64,000 bases of DNA from Siphonodentalium dalli (lineage: Eukaryota > Mollusca > Scaphopoda > Gadilida > Siphonodentaliidae), in contig CP136062.1 in NCBI GenBank assembly GCA_032622095.1, positions 196,549,887 through 196,613,886 on the forward strand, read 5' to 3'. Positions 23,199 through 37,200 of this stretch are shown piece after piece. The notes beneath the pieces were generated by a model. It searched no databases. It was not told the DNA's origin and worked only from the letters and a program-made list of their open reading frames with translations. Position numbers and translations under genes: made by a program. Numbering within the stretch: the first letter of the stretch is position 1; each line of letters begins with the position of its first letter.

Positions 23199-26124
23199 GG
23201 AATTAAGATTCCTCAAAGTAACTGAGGGATCAACACATATAGGTATGTGTGCATGGTAGATACAGACTGTCTCAAGACAGCTGAATTGAGCGAGGGCCTT
23301 CAAGGCTTCGCGTGTTGTTCATAGTAACATGCCTATTATAATAGGCGTGAGTTATTGTGTCATTCGTTGTGAAATAGCAATAAGTCGGAAGCAACATTAT
23401 GTGCAAGTTATCACAGACCCGAAGTTGTGTGGTCTGCACTTACTACTAATATCGCTGGTCAATATAACACGTGCTATGGTCAGCCCCCGTTCTTTGTGTA
23501 ATACGGCAGTATAGCAAACACGTAATTTCATTGGTTCGTTAAGTGTGATTGACATGGCCACTGTGTAAAAGCGTAGTAGCATTCGGTTCACATGTGTGCC
23601 AGATTAGTCCTGTCAAGTATCAGATCAAGGCAGTTTGCACTTACCTTTTGATCAATTAGACCAGATTGTTGTAATCTCTTGCAAGTGTTGTAAGATATAT
23701 CTGTATTGAGTAATCTACGTTTCAACAGGCTGTGTGTCGTTAAAAGCCAATATTTCAAGGATTCTGGCAGTCACATATCGTAAAGTACAAGAATTAAATA
23801 GTTAGTCCCTTAGCGGGTGTTTGATTCCCATGTAGGGGAGTTTTTAATGTAAGGATGGATAACTACGAACATCACGTCCGATCTTTGAACGAGACTGTCC
23901 ATGTATTTTCAATGAGTAAATTATTCACTGCGCGTGTGTGCATGAAGTAAGACATTATTCGTATCTCACATGAGTGAAGTTTTAAAAACAATGTTCGAGT
24001 TGTTTTCATGTCTTATATAATGATGCACCAGTATGGTATTGTGTGCAAAATTATATCATTTATCAGTGGCATTGAGCAGGTGCTTCTTGGTTAAATTAGC
24101 ACGTCGGTCATTGAGTGTCAAGGTATGCAGGGCTGCCGATAATTCTTTCGGGTTATAGCCTGTTTTGTAGCTTTTGTTGAAACACGGAACAACGGTTCAT
24201 AAATTCCGTGTCAGTAAATGAGTTACGTCGGTATCGAGTGATTAAATACTTAAGTAGTACACATTCGGTAAGAATGAGAGTCAGTATATATACACGTTTC
24301 CTATTGGAAAAGAGTTGCATACTTAGATATTATACATCTAATATGCAGGCAGGCATCCGAATTCAGGGATGTCATGGTGTCATACCGTGTAGAAAGCATG
24401 ATTAAATAGTTAAGTGGTTCCCATGTAGGGGAGTTTTTAATGTAAGGATGGATAACTACGAACATCACGTCCTATCGTTGAACGAGACTTTCCATGTGTT
24501 TCCATTTTCAATGAGTAAATTATTCACTGCGCGTTTGTGCATATTGTTAGGACATTGTTCGTATCACACATGAGTGATTTTGTTTAAAACAATGTTCGAG
24601 TTGTTTTGTAACACGTCTTATATTATGATGCACCAGTATGGTATTGTGTGCAAATTTATATGATTTATCAGTGGCATTGAGCAAGTGCTTCTTGGTTAAA
24701 TTAGCACGTCGGTCATTGAGTGTCAATGTCTGCAGGGCCGCCGATAATTATTTCGGGTAATAGCCTGTTTTTTAAGCTTTTGTTGAAACCCGGAACAACG
24801 GTTCATAAATGCCGTTTCAGTAAATGAATTACGTGGGTATCGAGTGATTAAATACTTAACTAGTACACATTCGGTAAGAATGAGAGTCAGTATATATATA
24901 CACGTTTCCTATTGGAAAAGAGTTGTATACTTAGATATCATACATCTAATATGTAGACAGGCATCCATGTTCAGGGATGTCATGGTGTCATACCGTGTAG
25001 AAAGCATGTTTAATATTTAAGTGGTTCACATTAGGTAAGAATGAGATTTTTATATAAAATTGGATGAATACCACTTTAATGAGTATTCTGAGCCCGGAAT
25101 TTATAGATTCCATCGTGCTGCTTATATTATTAGAGCAGTCGGTCGTGTCACGCCCAAGTTTTGCACTTTGAGTCAAATGAGTTAGTAATGTGACAGTCAT
25201 AATTTAAACCAGCATAGTTTATGCCTATTTGTTGCATTTTAGATGCAGATTTCTTCTGTATTTGCATATTATATGCAACCTAGAATGGCTTGACCTGTCT
25301 TTACAACAGCGCTTACTATAGGGCCAACACGTTGAGTGTGAAGTATATAAGTTTTCCTATATGCTATATACCCAGAACACATGTGGTCTGGAAGGAATTG
25401 GTTTAGTCTAGTTCAAACTGTTCCATGACAGAATCAACATGTGGTGGACATTGTGCCCTGTGTAACTTTAATGATAGGAAATTGGTATCCCTACTCTATA
25501 GGAGTTGGTGATTAATGACGTGTCGATGTTTTGACACACCAATCATATACATTTCCAGATAAATTTGTGTATAGTAAGCCATATTTGATGGCATTTGGTA
25601 TTACATGTATATGTTAATTCCAAAATAGCGTGTAAGAGCATAGAACACACCGCTCTCCATGGATATATGGATTGAGATAATGGTGCATTCCAGTTGGCTC
25701 GCATGTGTATATAATAATCAAGCAAGACAGAGCATAATATCAAATAATATTAGTGGGCTCTATATGTGTCTTACATATAAGTTGAGCGTGTTACCCAATG
25801 AATTTCCCAAATAAATGGATGAATTCAATTGAATATCAGTGGGCCCTCGTTTAAATACAAAGCACACGCATTGCTAGTTGGATATGTTTGCCATTTTGAT
25901 AGCTAGAGTAGACCAATTTTAACAGGTCACTTGAGTTTGTGATTTTTCACGTTTGTGGATGAAGAGTTTATACTTCGAGACACTAATGTCTCAGTACATT
26001 AACATGTACAATTGGTTTTAACACTATTTATCGTGTGTAATCATGGGAAGATTTCAATCTTCTAATTGCTATGAATTTATTCATTTAGTTTATCTTTTGT
26101 GTATATATAATGCACACTTCTTGC

Positions 26125-27242
26125 TAGTTCGAAATGTAGGCAGGCATCCATATTACGGGATGTCATTGTGTCCTATCGTGTAGAAAGCATGATTAAGTAG
26201 TTAAGTGGTACACATTCAGTTTGAATGAGAATCAGTATATATACACGTTTCCTATTGGAAAACAGTTGCATACTTAGATATTATACATCTAATATGTAGG
26301 CAAGCATCCAAATTAAGGGATGTCATGGTGTCACACCGTGTAGAAAGCATGATTACATAGTAGAGTAGAACACATTCGGTTGGAATGTAAGTCAGTATAT
26401 ATACACGTTTCCTATTGGAAACACTTGCATACTTAGATAGTATACATATACTATGTATATAGGCAGGCATCCACGTTCATTGATGTCATGGTGTAATATC
26501 GTGTATAGAGCACGATTAAATAGTTAAGTAGTACACATTCTGTTTGAATGAGAGTAAGTATATATACACGTAGCATGTAGGAAAACAGTTGCATACCTAT
26601 ATAGTATGCACATAATATGTAGACAGGCATCCTAGTTCAGGGATGTCCTGGTCGCATAGCGTGTAGAAAACATGATTATATAGTTAAGTAGTACACATTC
26701 AGTTAGAATGTGAGTAAGTATATATACACACGTTTCCTATTTGAAAACAGTTGCATACTTAGATATTATGCATCTGATATGTTGGCAGGCATCCATGTTC
26801 ATGGATGTCATGGTGTCATACCGTCATAGAAAGCATGATTAAATAGTTAAGTAGTACACATTCGTTAAGAATGAGAGTCATTATATATACACGTTTCCTA
26901 TTGGAAAACAGTTGCATATTTAGATATTACGCATCTGATATGTAGACAGGCCTCCATGTTCAGGGGTGTCATGGTGTCATATCGTGTAGAAAGCATGATT
27001 AAATAGTTAAGTAGTACACATTCGTTAAGAATGAGAGTCATTATATATACACGTTTCCTATTGGAAAACAGTTGCATATTTAGATGTTACGCATCTGATA
27101 TGTAGACAGGCCTCCATGTTCAGGGGTGTCATATTGTGTAGAAAGAATGATTAAATAGTTGAGTGGAACGCATTCGGTTAGAATGGAAGTCAGTATATAT
27201 ATACGTTTCCTATTGGAAACAGTTGTATATTTAGATAATATA
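26125..27242. repeat. Roughly 160-bp subrepeat array, about 7 copies, unit 1
   Basis: The landmark GTGTAGAAAGCATGATTA recurs at about 152-165-bp spacing from 26181 to 27139. Each copy has CATCC and GGATG in hairpin arrangement and GTTTCCTATTGGAAAC with short dyad symmetry. Single copies lie at 24236-24405 and 24850-25015. The block recurs at 32840-33958 and 37296-38414 in units 2 and 3. Confidence 0.85.
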
Positions 27243-28282
27243 CTAGCAGGTTAGCCCGCCACCGGCGGCTTGTCCGAAACATGACATTTTTTAAATATTT
27301 TTTTAATATTTTTAGCTCCACGCGTTTCAATAAGAAAAATTTGTACCCGGTAGCTCCACCCGTTTCCGAGATCTGGTCTGCGCATGCGCGAAGCTGGCGT
27401 CGCACGGACTCGGCGACCCGATAAAATTTGTACCCGGCGCAAGATACATCCACATAGCAAATTTCAGGTCGATAGCTCCACCCGTTTCCGAGATCTGCCT
27501 TTCTGCATAATATTTCGAGCGATAACATTGCATTGAAATGTCAGACTCCCATCGTGAACCTCAACACGAAGTAAACACGTGTTTCGAGCGATAACATTGC
27601 ATTGAAATGACTCCCATCGTGAACCTCAAGACGACGTAAAACACGTGTTGCGTTCTAGGAAATGCACTCAATGCAGATGCTAATAACGTTGACTTCGTAT
27701 ATATATATATAATGACGTTATTAACCCCGGCCGTGCCGTTTGAGCTGATTTTTATGACTGGGAGTGGAGTACGGGTGCTCGGAGCTTCTGGAAAACGCGT
27801 GGACGACATCGTACGTGGTATTTTACCTTTAGATAGGAAGTTTGAGCTCAATCTGTCCAGCCGTTCCCGTCCTAATGTACTATTTCGAGCGATAACAATT
27901 GTCAGACTCCCATCGTGAACCTCAACACGAAGTAAACACGTGTTTCGAGCGATAACATTGCATTGAAGTCAGACTCCCATCGTGGACCCCCAAGACGACG
28001 TAAACACGTGTTTGTTCCAGTATAACTTTGGAGACTCTGACTTCATATATATATATAATGACGTTATTAACCCCGGCCGTGCCGTTTGAGCTGATTTCGA
28101 TGACTGGGAGTGGATAAATGGTGCTCAGAGCTTCTCGAAAACACGATTACGGCGGTGTCGGTGGGATTTTACACTTACATACGAAATTTGATCTCAATCT
28201 GTACACGCGTTTTGGATTCTATGAAGTACACACACACATATATACACACATATATACGAAGTCTCAAAATATATAGTATAGA
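27243..28282 (-). mobile_element. Non-autonomous Helitron A, 1040 bp, in macrosatellite unit 1
   Basis: On the - strand it begins TCTATACTATATATTTTGAG and ends with a hairpin (CCGCC, loop GGT, GGCGG) about 9 bases before the terminal CTAG. TC start, 3' hairpin and CTRR end are the Helitron signature. It contains one 122-bp-family core with TCTGCGCATGCGC. There is no coding capacity and no Rep/helicase. Its 3' end borders the host base T on the - strand, as expected for insertion between A and T. Confidence 0.85.
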
Positions 28283-29428
28283 CTAGCAGGTTAGCCCGCC
28301 ACCGGCGGCTTGTCCGAAACATGACATTTTTTTAATATTTGTTTTTAATTTTTAGTTCCACGCGTTTCAATAAGAAAAAATTGTACCCGGTAGCTCCACC
28401 CGTTTCCGAGATCTGGTCTGCGCACGGACTCGGCGACCCGATAAAATTTGTACCCGGCGCAAGATACATTCACATAGCAAATTTCAAGTCGATAGCTCCA
28501 CCCGTTTCCGAGATCTCGTCTGCGCATGCGCTGCACGGGCGTCGCATGGACTCGGCGACCCGATAAAATTTGTACCCGGTGCAAGATACATTCACATAGC
28601 AAATTTCAGGTCGATAGCTCCACCCGTTTCCGAGATCTGCCTTTCTGCATAATATTTCGAGCGATAACATTGCATTGAAATGTCAGACTCCCATCGTGAA
28701 CCTCAACACGAAGTAAACACGTGTTTCGAGCGATAACATTGCATTGAAATGACTCCCATCGTGAACCTCAAGACGACGTAAAACACGTGTTGCGTTCTAG
28801 GAAATGCACTCAATGCAGATGCTAATAACGTTGACTTCGTATATATATATATAATGACGTTATTAACCCCGGCCGTGCCGTTTGAGCTGATTTTTATGAC
28901 TGGGAGTGGAGTACGGGTGCTCGGAGCTTCTGGAAAACGCGTGGACGACATCGTACGTGGTATTTTACCTTTAGATAGGAAGTTTGAGCTCAATCTGTCC
29001 AGCCGTTCCCGTCCTAATGTACTATTTCGAGCGATAACAATTGTCAGACTCCCATCGTGAACCTCAACACGAAGTAAACACGTGTTTCGAGCGATAACAT
29101 TGCATTGAAGTCAGACTCCCATCGTGGACCCCCAAGACGACGTAAACACGTGTTTGTTCCGGTATAACTTTGGAGACTCTGACTTCATATATATATATAA
29201 TGACGTTATTAACCCCGGCCGTGCCGTTTGAGCTGATTTCGATGACTGGGAGTGGATAAAGGGTGCTCAGAGCTTCTCGAAAACACATCTACGGCGGTGT
29301 CGGTGGGTTTTGACACTTACATAGGAAGTTTGAGCTCAATCTGTACACGCGTTTTGGATTCTATGAAGTACACACACACATATATATATACACACATATA
29401 TACGAAGTCTCAAAATATATAGTATAGA
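28283..29428 (-). mobile_element. Non-autonomous Helitron B, 1146 bp, tandem with A
   Basis: It is nearly identical to Helitron A but has one extra 122-bp-family core. Its 3' CTAG directly abuts the 5' TC of Helitron A with no intervening base. Comparison with empty units 2 and 3 (ATAATATATTATACTATA) shows that A and B together (27243-29428) were inserted exactly between A and T without a target duplication. Confidence 0.88.
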
Positions 29429-29764
29429 TTATACTATAATATAATACAATATATAGGCAAGAATCCACATTCAGGGATTGCCATGTTGTCATACCGTGTA
29501 GTAAGCATGATTAAATGGTTAAGTAATACACATTCAGTAAGAATGGGTGTCAGTATAGGCACCCTATCTTCGAATGTGTATAGGCAGGCAGTGTGCAATG
29601 GTGCTACACAGAACGCCGCCACAGTCAGACTAGAGATGGATCACCCCACCGGAATGGGAGATACACAGGTTATACCCACAAGAGCAACAGTTTTTATATA
29701 AAATTGGATAAATACCAACATCCCATCCGATCTATGGACGGGACATTCTATGTAGCACTCCATT

Positions 29765-32700
29765 TTTTATATAAAATTGGATAAATACCAACATCCCATC
29801 CGATCTATGGACGGGACATTCTATGTAGCACTCTACACTGCCTTTTAGTGTTTCGACCTATTTTGTCAACCAATTTAGAAATTGGTGAACCCGCAAGGTC
29901 TCATCAGGAGAGAGCGGAATTAAGATTCCTCAAAGTAACTGAGGGATCAACACATATAGGTATGTGTGCATGGTAGATACAGACTGTCTCAAGACAGCTG
30001 AATTGAGCGAGGGCCTTCAAGGCTTCGCGTGTTGTTCATAGTAACATGCCTATTATAATAGGCGTGAGTTATTGTGTCATTCGTTGTGAAATAGCAATAA
30101 GTCGGAAGCAACATTATGTGCAAGTTATCACAGACCCGAAGTTGTGTGGTCTGCACTTACTACTAATATCGCTGGTCAATATAACACGTGCTATGGTCAG
30201 CCCCCGTTCTTTGTGTAATACGGCAGTATAGCAAACACGTAATTTCATTGGTTCGTTAAGTGTGATTGACATGGCCACTGTGTAATAGCGTGGTAGCATT
30301 CGGTTCACATGTGTGCCAGATTAGTCCTGTCAAGTATCAGATCAAGGCAGTTCGCACTTACCTTTTGATCAATTAGACCAGATTGTTGTAATCTCTTGCA
30401 AGTGTTGTAAGATATATCTGTATTGAGTAATCTACGTTTCAACAGGCTGTGTGTCGTTAAAAGCCAATATTTCAAGGATTCTGGCAGTCACATATCGTAA
30501 AGTACAAGAATTAAATAGTTAGTCCCTTAGCGGGTGTTTGATTCCCATGTAGGGGAGTTTTTAATGTAAGGATGGATAACTACGAACATCACGTCCGATC
30601 TTTGAACGAGACTGTCCATGTATTTTCAATGAGTAAATTATTCACTGCGCGTGTGTGCATGAAGTAAGACATTATTCGTATCTCACATGAGTGAATTTTT
30701 AAAAACAATGTTCGAGTTGTTTTCATGTCTTATATCATGATGCACCAGTATGGTATTGTGTGCAAAATTATATCATTTATCAGTGGCATTGAGCAGGTGC
30801 TTCTTGGTTAAATTAGCACGTCGGTCATTGAGTGTCAAGGTATGCAGGGCTGCCGATAATTCTTTCGGGTTATAGCCTGTTTTGTAGCTTTTGTTGAAAC
30901 ACGGAACAACGGTTCATAAATTCCGTGTCAGTAAATGAGTTACGTCGGTATCGAGTGATTAAATACTTAAGTAGTACACATTCGGTAAGAATGAGAGTCA
31001 GTATATATACACGTTTCCTATTGGAAAAGAGTTGCATACTTAGATATTATACATCTAATATGCAGGCAGGCATCCGAATTCAGGGATGTCATGGTGTCAT
31101 ACCGTGTAGAAAGCATGATTAAATAGTTAAGTGGTTCCCATGTAGGGGAGTTTTTAATGTAAGGATGGATAACTACGAACATCACGTCCTATCGTTGAAC
31201 GAGACTTTCCATGTGTTTCTATTTTCAATGAGTAAATTATTCACTGCGCGTTTGTGCATATTGTTAGGACATTGTTCGTATCACACATGAGTGATTTTGT
31301 TTAAAACAATGTTCGAGTTGTTTTGTACCACGTCTTATATTATGATGCACCAGTATGGTATTGTGTGCAAATTTATATGATTTATCAGTGGCATTGAGCA
31401 GGTGCTTCTTGGTTAAATTAGCACGTCGGTCATTGAGTGTCAATGTCTGCAGGGCCGCCGATAATTATTTCGGGTAATAGCCTGTTTTTTAGGCTTTTGT
31501 TGAAACCCGGAACAACGGTTCATAAATGCCGTTTCAGTAAATGAATTACGTGGGTATCGAGTGATTAAATACTTAACTAGTACACATTCGGTAAGAATGA
31601 GAGTCAGTATATATATACACGTTTCCTATTGGAAAAGAGTTGTATACTTAGATATCATACATCTAATATGTAGACAGGCATCCATGTTCAGGGATGTCAT
31701 GGTGTCATACCGTGTAGAAAGCATGTTTAATATTTAAGTGGTTCACATTAGGTAAGAATGAGATTTTTATATAAAATTGGATGAATACCACTTTAATGAG
31801 TATTCTGAGCCCGGAATTTATAGATTCCATCGTGCTGCTTATATTATTAGAGCAGTCGGTCGTGTCACGCCCAAGTTTTGCACTTTGAGTCAAATGAGTT
31901 AGTAATGTGACAGTCATAATTTAAACCAGCATAGTTTATGCCTATTTGTTGCATTTTAGATGCAGATTTCTTCTGTATTTGCATATTATATGCAACCTAG
32001 AATGGCTTGACCTGTCTTTACAACAGCGCTTACTAGGGCCGACACGTTGAGTGTGAAGTATATAAGTTTTCCTATATGCTATATACCCAGAACACATGTG
32101 GTCTGGAAGGAATTGGTTTAGTCTAGTTCAAACTGTTCCATGACAGAATCAACATGTGGTGGACATTGTGCCCTGTGTAACTTTAATGATAGGAAATTGG
32201 TATCCCTACTCTATAGGAGTTGGTGATTAATGACGTGTCGATGTTTTGACACACCAATCATATACATTTCCAGATAAATTTGTGTATAGTAAGCCATATT
32301 TGATGGCATTTGGTATTACATGTATATGTTAATTCCAAAATAGCGTGTAAGAGCATAGAACACACCGCTCTCCATGGATATATGGATTGAGATAATGGTG
32401 CATTCCAGTTGGCTCGCATGTGTATATAATAATCAAGCAAGACAGAGCATAATATCAAATAATATTAGTGGGCTCTATATGTGTCTTACATATAAGTTGA
32501 GCGTGTTACCCAATGAATTTCCCAAATAAATGGATGAATTCAATTGAATATCAGTGGGCCCTCGTTTAAATACAAAGCACACGCATTGCTAGTTGGATAT
32601 GTTTGCCATTTTGATAGCTAGAGTAGACCAATTTTAGCAGGTCACTTGAGTTTGTGATTTTTCACGTTTGTGGATGAAGAGTTTATACTTCGAGACACTA

Positions 32701-34220
32701 ATGTCTCAGTACATTAACATGTACAATTGGTTTTAACACTATTTATCGTGTGTAATCATGGGAAGATTTCAATCTTCTAATTGCTATGAATTTATTCATT
32801 TAGTTTATCTTTTGTGTATATATAATGCACACTTCTTGCTAGTTCGAAATGTAGGCAGGCATCCATATTACGGGATGTCATTGTGTCCTATCGTGTAGAA
32901 AGCATGATTAAGTAGTTAAGTGGTACACATTCAGTTTGAATGAGAATCAGTATATATACGCGTTTCCTATTGGAAAACAGTTGCATACTTAGATATTATA
33001 CATCTAATATGTAGGCAAGCATCCAAATTAAGGGATGTCATGGTGTCACACCGTGTAGAAAGCATGATTACATAGTAGAGTAGAACACATTCGGTTGGAA
33101 TGTAAGTCAGTATATATACACGTTTCCTATTGGAAACACTTGCATACTTAGATAGTATACATATACTATGTATATAGGCAGGCATCCACGTTCATTGATG
33201 TCATGGTGTAATATCGTGTATAGAGCACGATTAAATAGTTAAGTAGTACACATTCTGTTTGAATAAGAGTAAGTATATATACACGTAGCATGTAGGAAAA
33301 CAGTTGCATACCTATATAGTATGCACATAATATGTAGACAGGCATCCTAGTTCAGGGATGTCCTGGTCGCATAGCGTGTAGAAAACATGATTATATAGTT
33401 AAGTAGTACACATTCAGTTAGAATGTGAGTAAGTATATATACACACGTTTCCTATTTGAAAACAGTTGCATACTTAGATATTATGCATCTGATATGTTGG
33501 CAGGCATCCATGTTCATGGATGTCATGGTGTCATACCGTCATAGAAAGCATGATTAAATAGTTAAGTAGTACACATTCGTTAAGAATGAGAGTCATTATA
33601 TATACACGTTTCCTATTGGAAAACAGTTGCATATTTAGATATTACGCATCTGATATGTAGACAGGCCTCCATGTTCAGGGGTGTCATGGTGTCATATCGT
33701 GTAGAAAGCATGATTAAATAGTTAAGTAGTACACATTCGTTAAGAATGAGAGTCATTATATATACACGTTTCCTATTGGAAAACAGTTGCATATTTAGAT
33801 GTTACGCATCTGATATGTAGACAGGCCTCCGTGTTCAGGGGTGTCATATTGTGTAGAAAGAATGAGTAAATAGTTGAGTGGAACGCATTCGGTTAGAATG
33901 GAAGTCAGTATATATATACGTTTCCTATTGGAAACAGTTGTATATTTAGATAATATATTATACTATAATATAATACAATATATAGGCAAGAATCCACATT
34001 CGGGGATTGCCATGTTGTCATACCGTGTAGTAAGCATGATTAAATGGTTAAGTAATACACATTCAGTAAGAATGGGTGTCAGTATAGGCACCCTATCTTC
34101 GAATGTGTATAGGCAGGCAGTGTGCAATGGTGCTACACAGAACGCCGCCACAGTCAGACTAGAGATGGATCACCCCACCGGAATGGGAGATACACAGGTT
34201 ATACCCACAAGAGCATCAGT
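29765..34220 (-). repeat. Macrosatellite unit 2 (Penelope-derived), 4456 bp
   Basis: It has the same internal order as unit 1 but no Helitron. It is almost identical to unit 3: every open frame recurs 4456 bp downstream with the same length and nearly the same sequence. It includes two antisense fragments of the RT C-terminus, for example around 31400-31560, whose complement matches about 42360-42530 of the reverse-transcriptase gene. Confidence 0.95.
29829..29915 (-). ncRNA. Hammerhead ribozyme-like motif, unit 2
   Basis: It has the same core and stems as the motif in unit 1 (CTGATGA, GACC/GGTC, GAAA, CACT/AGTG, UA). The sequence is preserved in every unit. Confidence 0.85.
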
Positions 34221-37200
34221 TTTTATATAAAATTGGATAAATACCAACATCCCATCCGATCTATGGACGGGACATTCTATGTAGCACTCTACACTGCCTT
34301 TTAGTGTTTCGACCTATTTTGTCAACCAATTTAGAAATTGGTGAACCCGCAAGGTCTCATCAGGAGAGAGCGGAATTAAGATTCCTCAAAATAACTGAGG
34401 GATCAACACATATAGGTATGTGTGCATGGTAGATACAGACTGTCTCAAGACAGCTGAATTGAGCGAGGGCCTTCAAGGCTTCGCGTGTTGTTCATAGTAA
34501 CATGCCTATTATAATAGGCGTGAGTTATTGTGTCATTCGTTGTGAAATAGCAATAAGTCGGAAGCAACATTATGTGCAAGTTATCACAGACCCGAAGTTG
34601 TGTGGTCTGCACTTACTACTAATATCGCTGGTCAATATAACACGTGCTATGGTCAGCCCCCGTTCTTTGTGTAATACGGCAGTATAGCAAACACGTAATT
34701 TCATTGGTTCGTTAAGTGTGATTGACATGGCCACTGTGTAATAGCGTGGTAGCATTCGGTTCACATGTGTGCCAGATTAGTCCTGTCAAGTATCAGATCA
34801 AGGCAGTTCGCACTTACCTTTTGATCAATTAGACCAGATTGTTGTAATCTCTTGCAAGTGTTGTAAGATATATCTGTATTGAGTAATCTACGTTTCAACA
34901 GGCTGTGTGTCGTTAAAAGCCAATATTTCAAGGATTCTGGCAGTCACATATCGTAAAGTACAAGAATTAAATAGTTAGTCCCTTAGCGGGTGTTTGATTC
35001 CCATGTAGGGGAGTTTTTAATGTAAGGATGGATAACTACGAACATCACGTCCGATCTTTGAACGAGACTGTCCATGTATTTTCAATGAGTAAATTATTCA
35101 CTGCGCGTGTGTGCATGAAGTAAGACATTATTCGTATCTCACATGAGTGAATTTTTAAAAACAATGTTCGAGTTGTTTTCATGTCTTATATCATGATGCA
35201 CCAGTATGGTATTGTGTGCAAAATTATATCATTTATCAGTGGCATTGAGCAGGTGCTTCTTGGTTAAATTAGCACGTCGGTCATTGAGTGTCAAGGTATG
35301 CAGGGCTGCCGATAATTCTTTCGGGTTATAGCCTGTTTTGTAGCTTTTGTTGAAACACGGAACAACGGTTCATAAATTCCGTGTCAGTAAATGAGTTACG
35401 TCGGTATCGAGTGATTAAATACTTAAGTAGTACACATTCGGTAAGAATGAGAGTCAGTATATATACACGTTTCCTATTGGAAAAGAGTTGCATACTTAGA
35501 TATTATACATCTAATATGCAGGCAGGCATCCGAATTCAGGGATGTCATGGTGTCATACCGTGTAGAAAGCATGATTAAATAGTTAAGTGGTTCCCATGTA
35601 GGGGAGTTTTTAATGTAAGGATGGATAACTACGAACATCACGTCCTATCGTTGAACGAGACTTTCCATGTGTTTCCATTTTCAATGAGTAAATTATTCAC
35701 TGCGCGTTTGTGCATATTGTTAGGACATTGTTCGTATCACACATGAGTGATTTTGTTTAAAACAATGTTCGAGTTGTTTTGTAACACGTCTTATATTATG
35801 ATGCACCAGTATGGTATTGTGTGCAAATTTATATGATTTATCAGTGGCATTGAGCAGGTGCTTCTTGGTTAAATTAGCACGTCGGTCATTGAGTGTCAAT
35901 GTCTGCAGGGCCGCCGATAATTATTTCGGGTAATAGCCTGTTTTTTAGGCTTTTGTTGAAACCCGGAACAACGGTTCATAAATGCCGTTTCAGTAAATGA
36001 ATTACGTGGGTATCGAGTGATTAAATACTTAACTAGTACACATTCGGTAAGAATGAGAGTCAGTATATATATACACGTTTCCTATTGGAAAAGAGTTGTA
36101 TACTTAGATATCATACATCTAATATGTAGACAGGCATCCATGTTCAGGGATGTCATGGTGTCATACCGTGTAGAAAGCATGTTTAATATTTAAGTGGTTC
36201 ACATTAGGTAAGAATGAGATTTTTATATAAAATTGGATGAATACCACTTTAATGAGTATTCTGAGCCCGGAATTTATAGATTCCATCGTGCTGCTTATAT
36301 TATTAGAGCAGTCGGTCGTGTCACGCCCAAGTTTTGCACTTTGAGTCAAATGAGTTAGTAATGTGACAGTCATAATTTAAACCAGCATAGTTTATGCCTA
36401 TTTGTTGCATTTTAGATGCAGATTTCTTCTGTATTTGCATATTATATGCAACCTAGAATGGCTTGACCTGTCTTTACAACAGCGCTTACTAGGGCCGACA
36501 CGTTGAGTGTGAAGTATATAAGTTTTCCTATATGCTATATACCCAGAACACATGTGGTCTGGAAGGAATTGGTTTAGTCTAGTTCAAACTGTTCCATGAC
36601 AGAATCAACATGTGGTGGACACTGTGCCCTGTGTAACTTTAATGATAGGAAATTGGTATCCCTACTCTATAGGAGTTGGTGATTAATGACGTGTCGATGT
36701 TTTGACACACCAATCATATACATTTCCAGATAAATTTGTGTATAGTAAGCCATATTTGATGGCATTTGGTATTACATGTATATGTTAATTCCAAAATAGC
36801 GTGTAAGAGCATAGAACACACCGCTCTCCATGGATATATGGATTGAGATAATGGTGCATTCCAGTTGGCTCGCATGTGTATATAATAATCAAGCAAGACA
36901 GAGCATAATATCAAATAATATTAGTGGGCTCTATATGTGTCTTACATATAAGTTGAGCGTGTTACCCAATGAATTTCCCAAATAAATGGATGAATTCAAT
37001 TGAATATCAGTGGGCCCTCGTTTAAATACAAAGCACACGCATTGCTAGTTGGATATGTTTGCCATTTTGATAGCTAGAGTAGACCAATTTTAGCAGGTCA
37101 CTTGAGTTTGTGATTTTTCACGTTTGTGGATGAAGAGTTTATACTTCGAGACACTAATGTCTCAGTACATTAACATGTACAATTGGTTTTAACACTATTT

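Larger units (their letters stand above)
23048..29764 (-). repeat. Macrosatellite unit 1 (Penelope-derived), enlarged to 6717 bp
   Basis: This is the first of the head-to-tail units. It is longer than the others because it contains a 2186-bp Helitron pair (27243-29428) and a 73-bp duplication of its first bases at its right end (29692-29764). Removing both leaves about 4458 bp. Reading on the - strand 5' to 3', the unit has about seven roughly 160-bp subrepeats, about 1 kb of unique spacer, one subrepeat, a fragment matching the Penelope-like RT C-terminus, another subrepeat, a second RT C-terminal fragment, a 3'-UTR-like region, and a hammerhead-like motif. It differs from units 2-4 at scattered sites, for example 23565-23580. 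Confidence 0.95.

Noticed and set aside
26125-27242. CRISPR-like spaced repeats
   Set aside because: The repeats are contiguous diverged satellite units in a eukaryotic genome; there are no short constant repeats with unique spacers.
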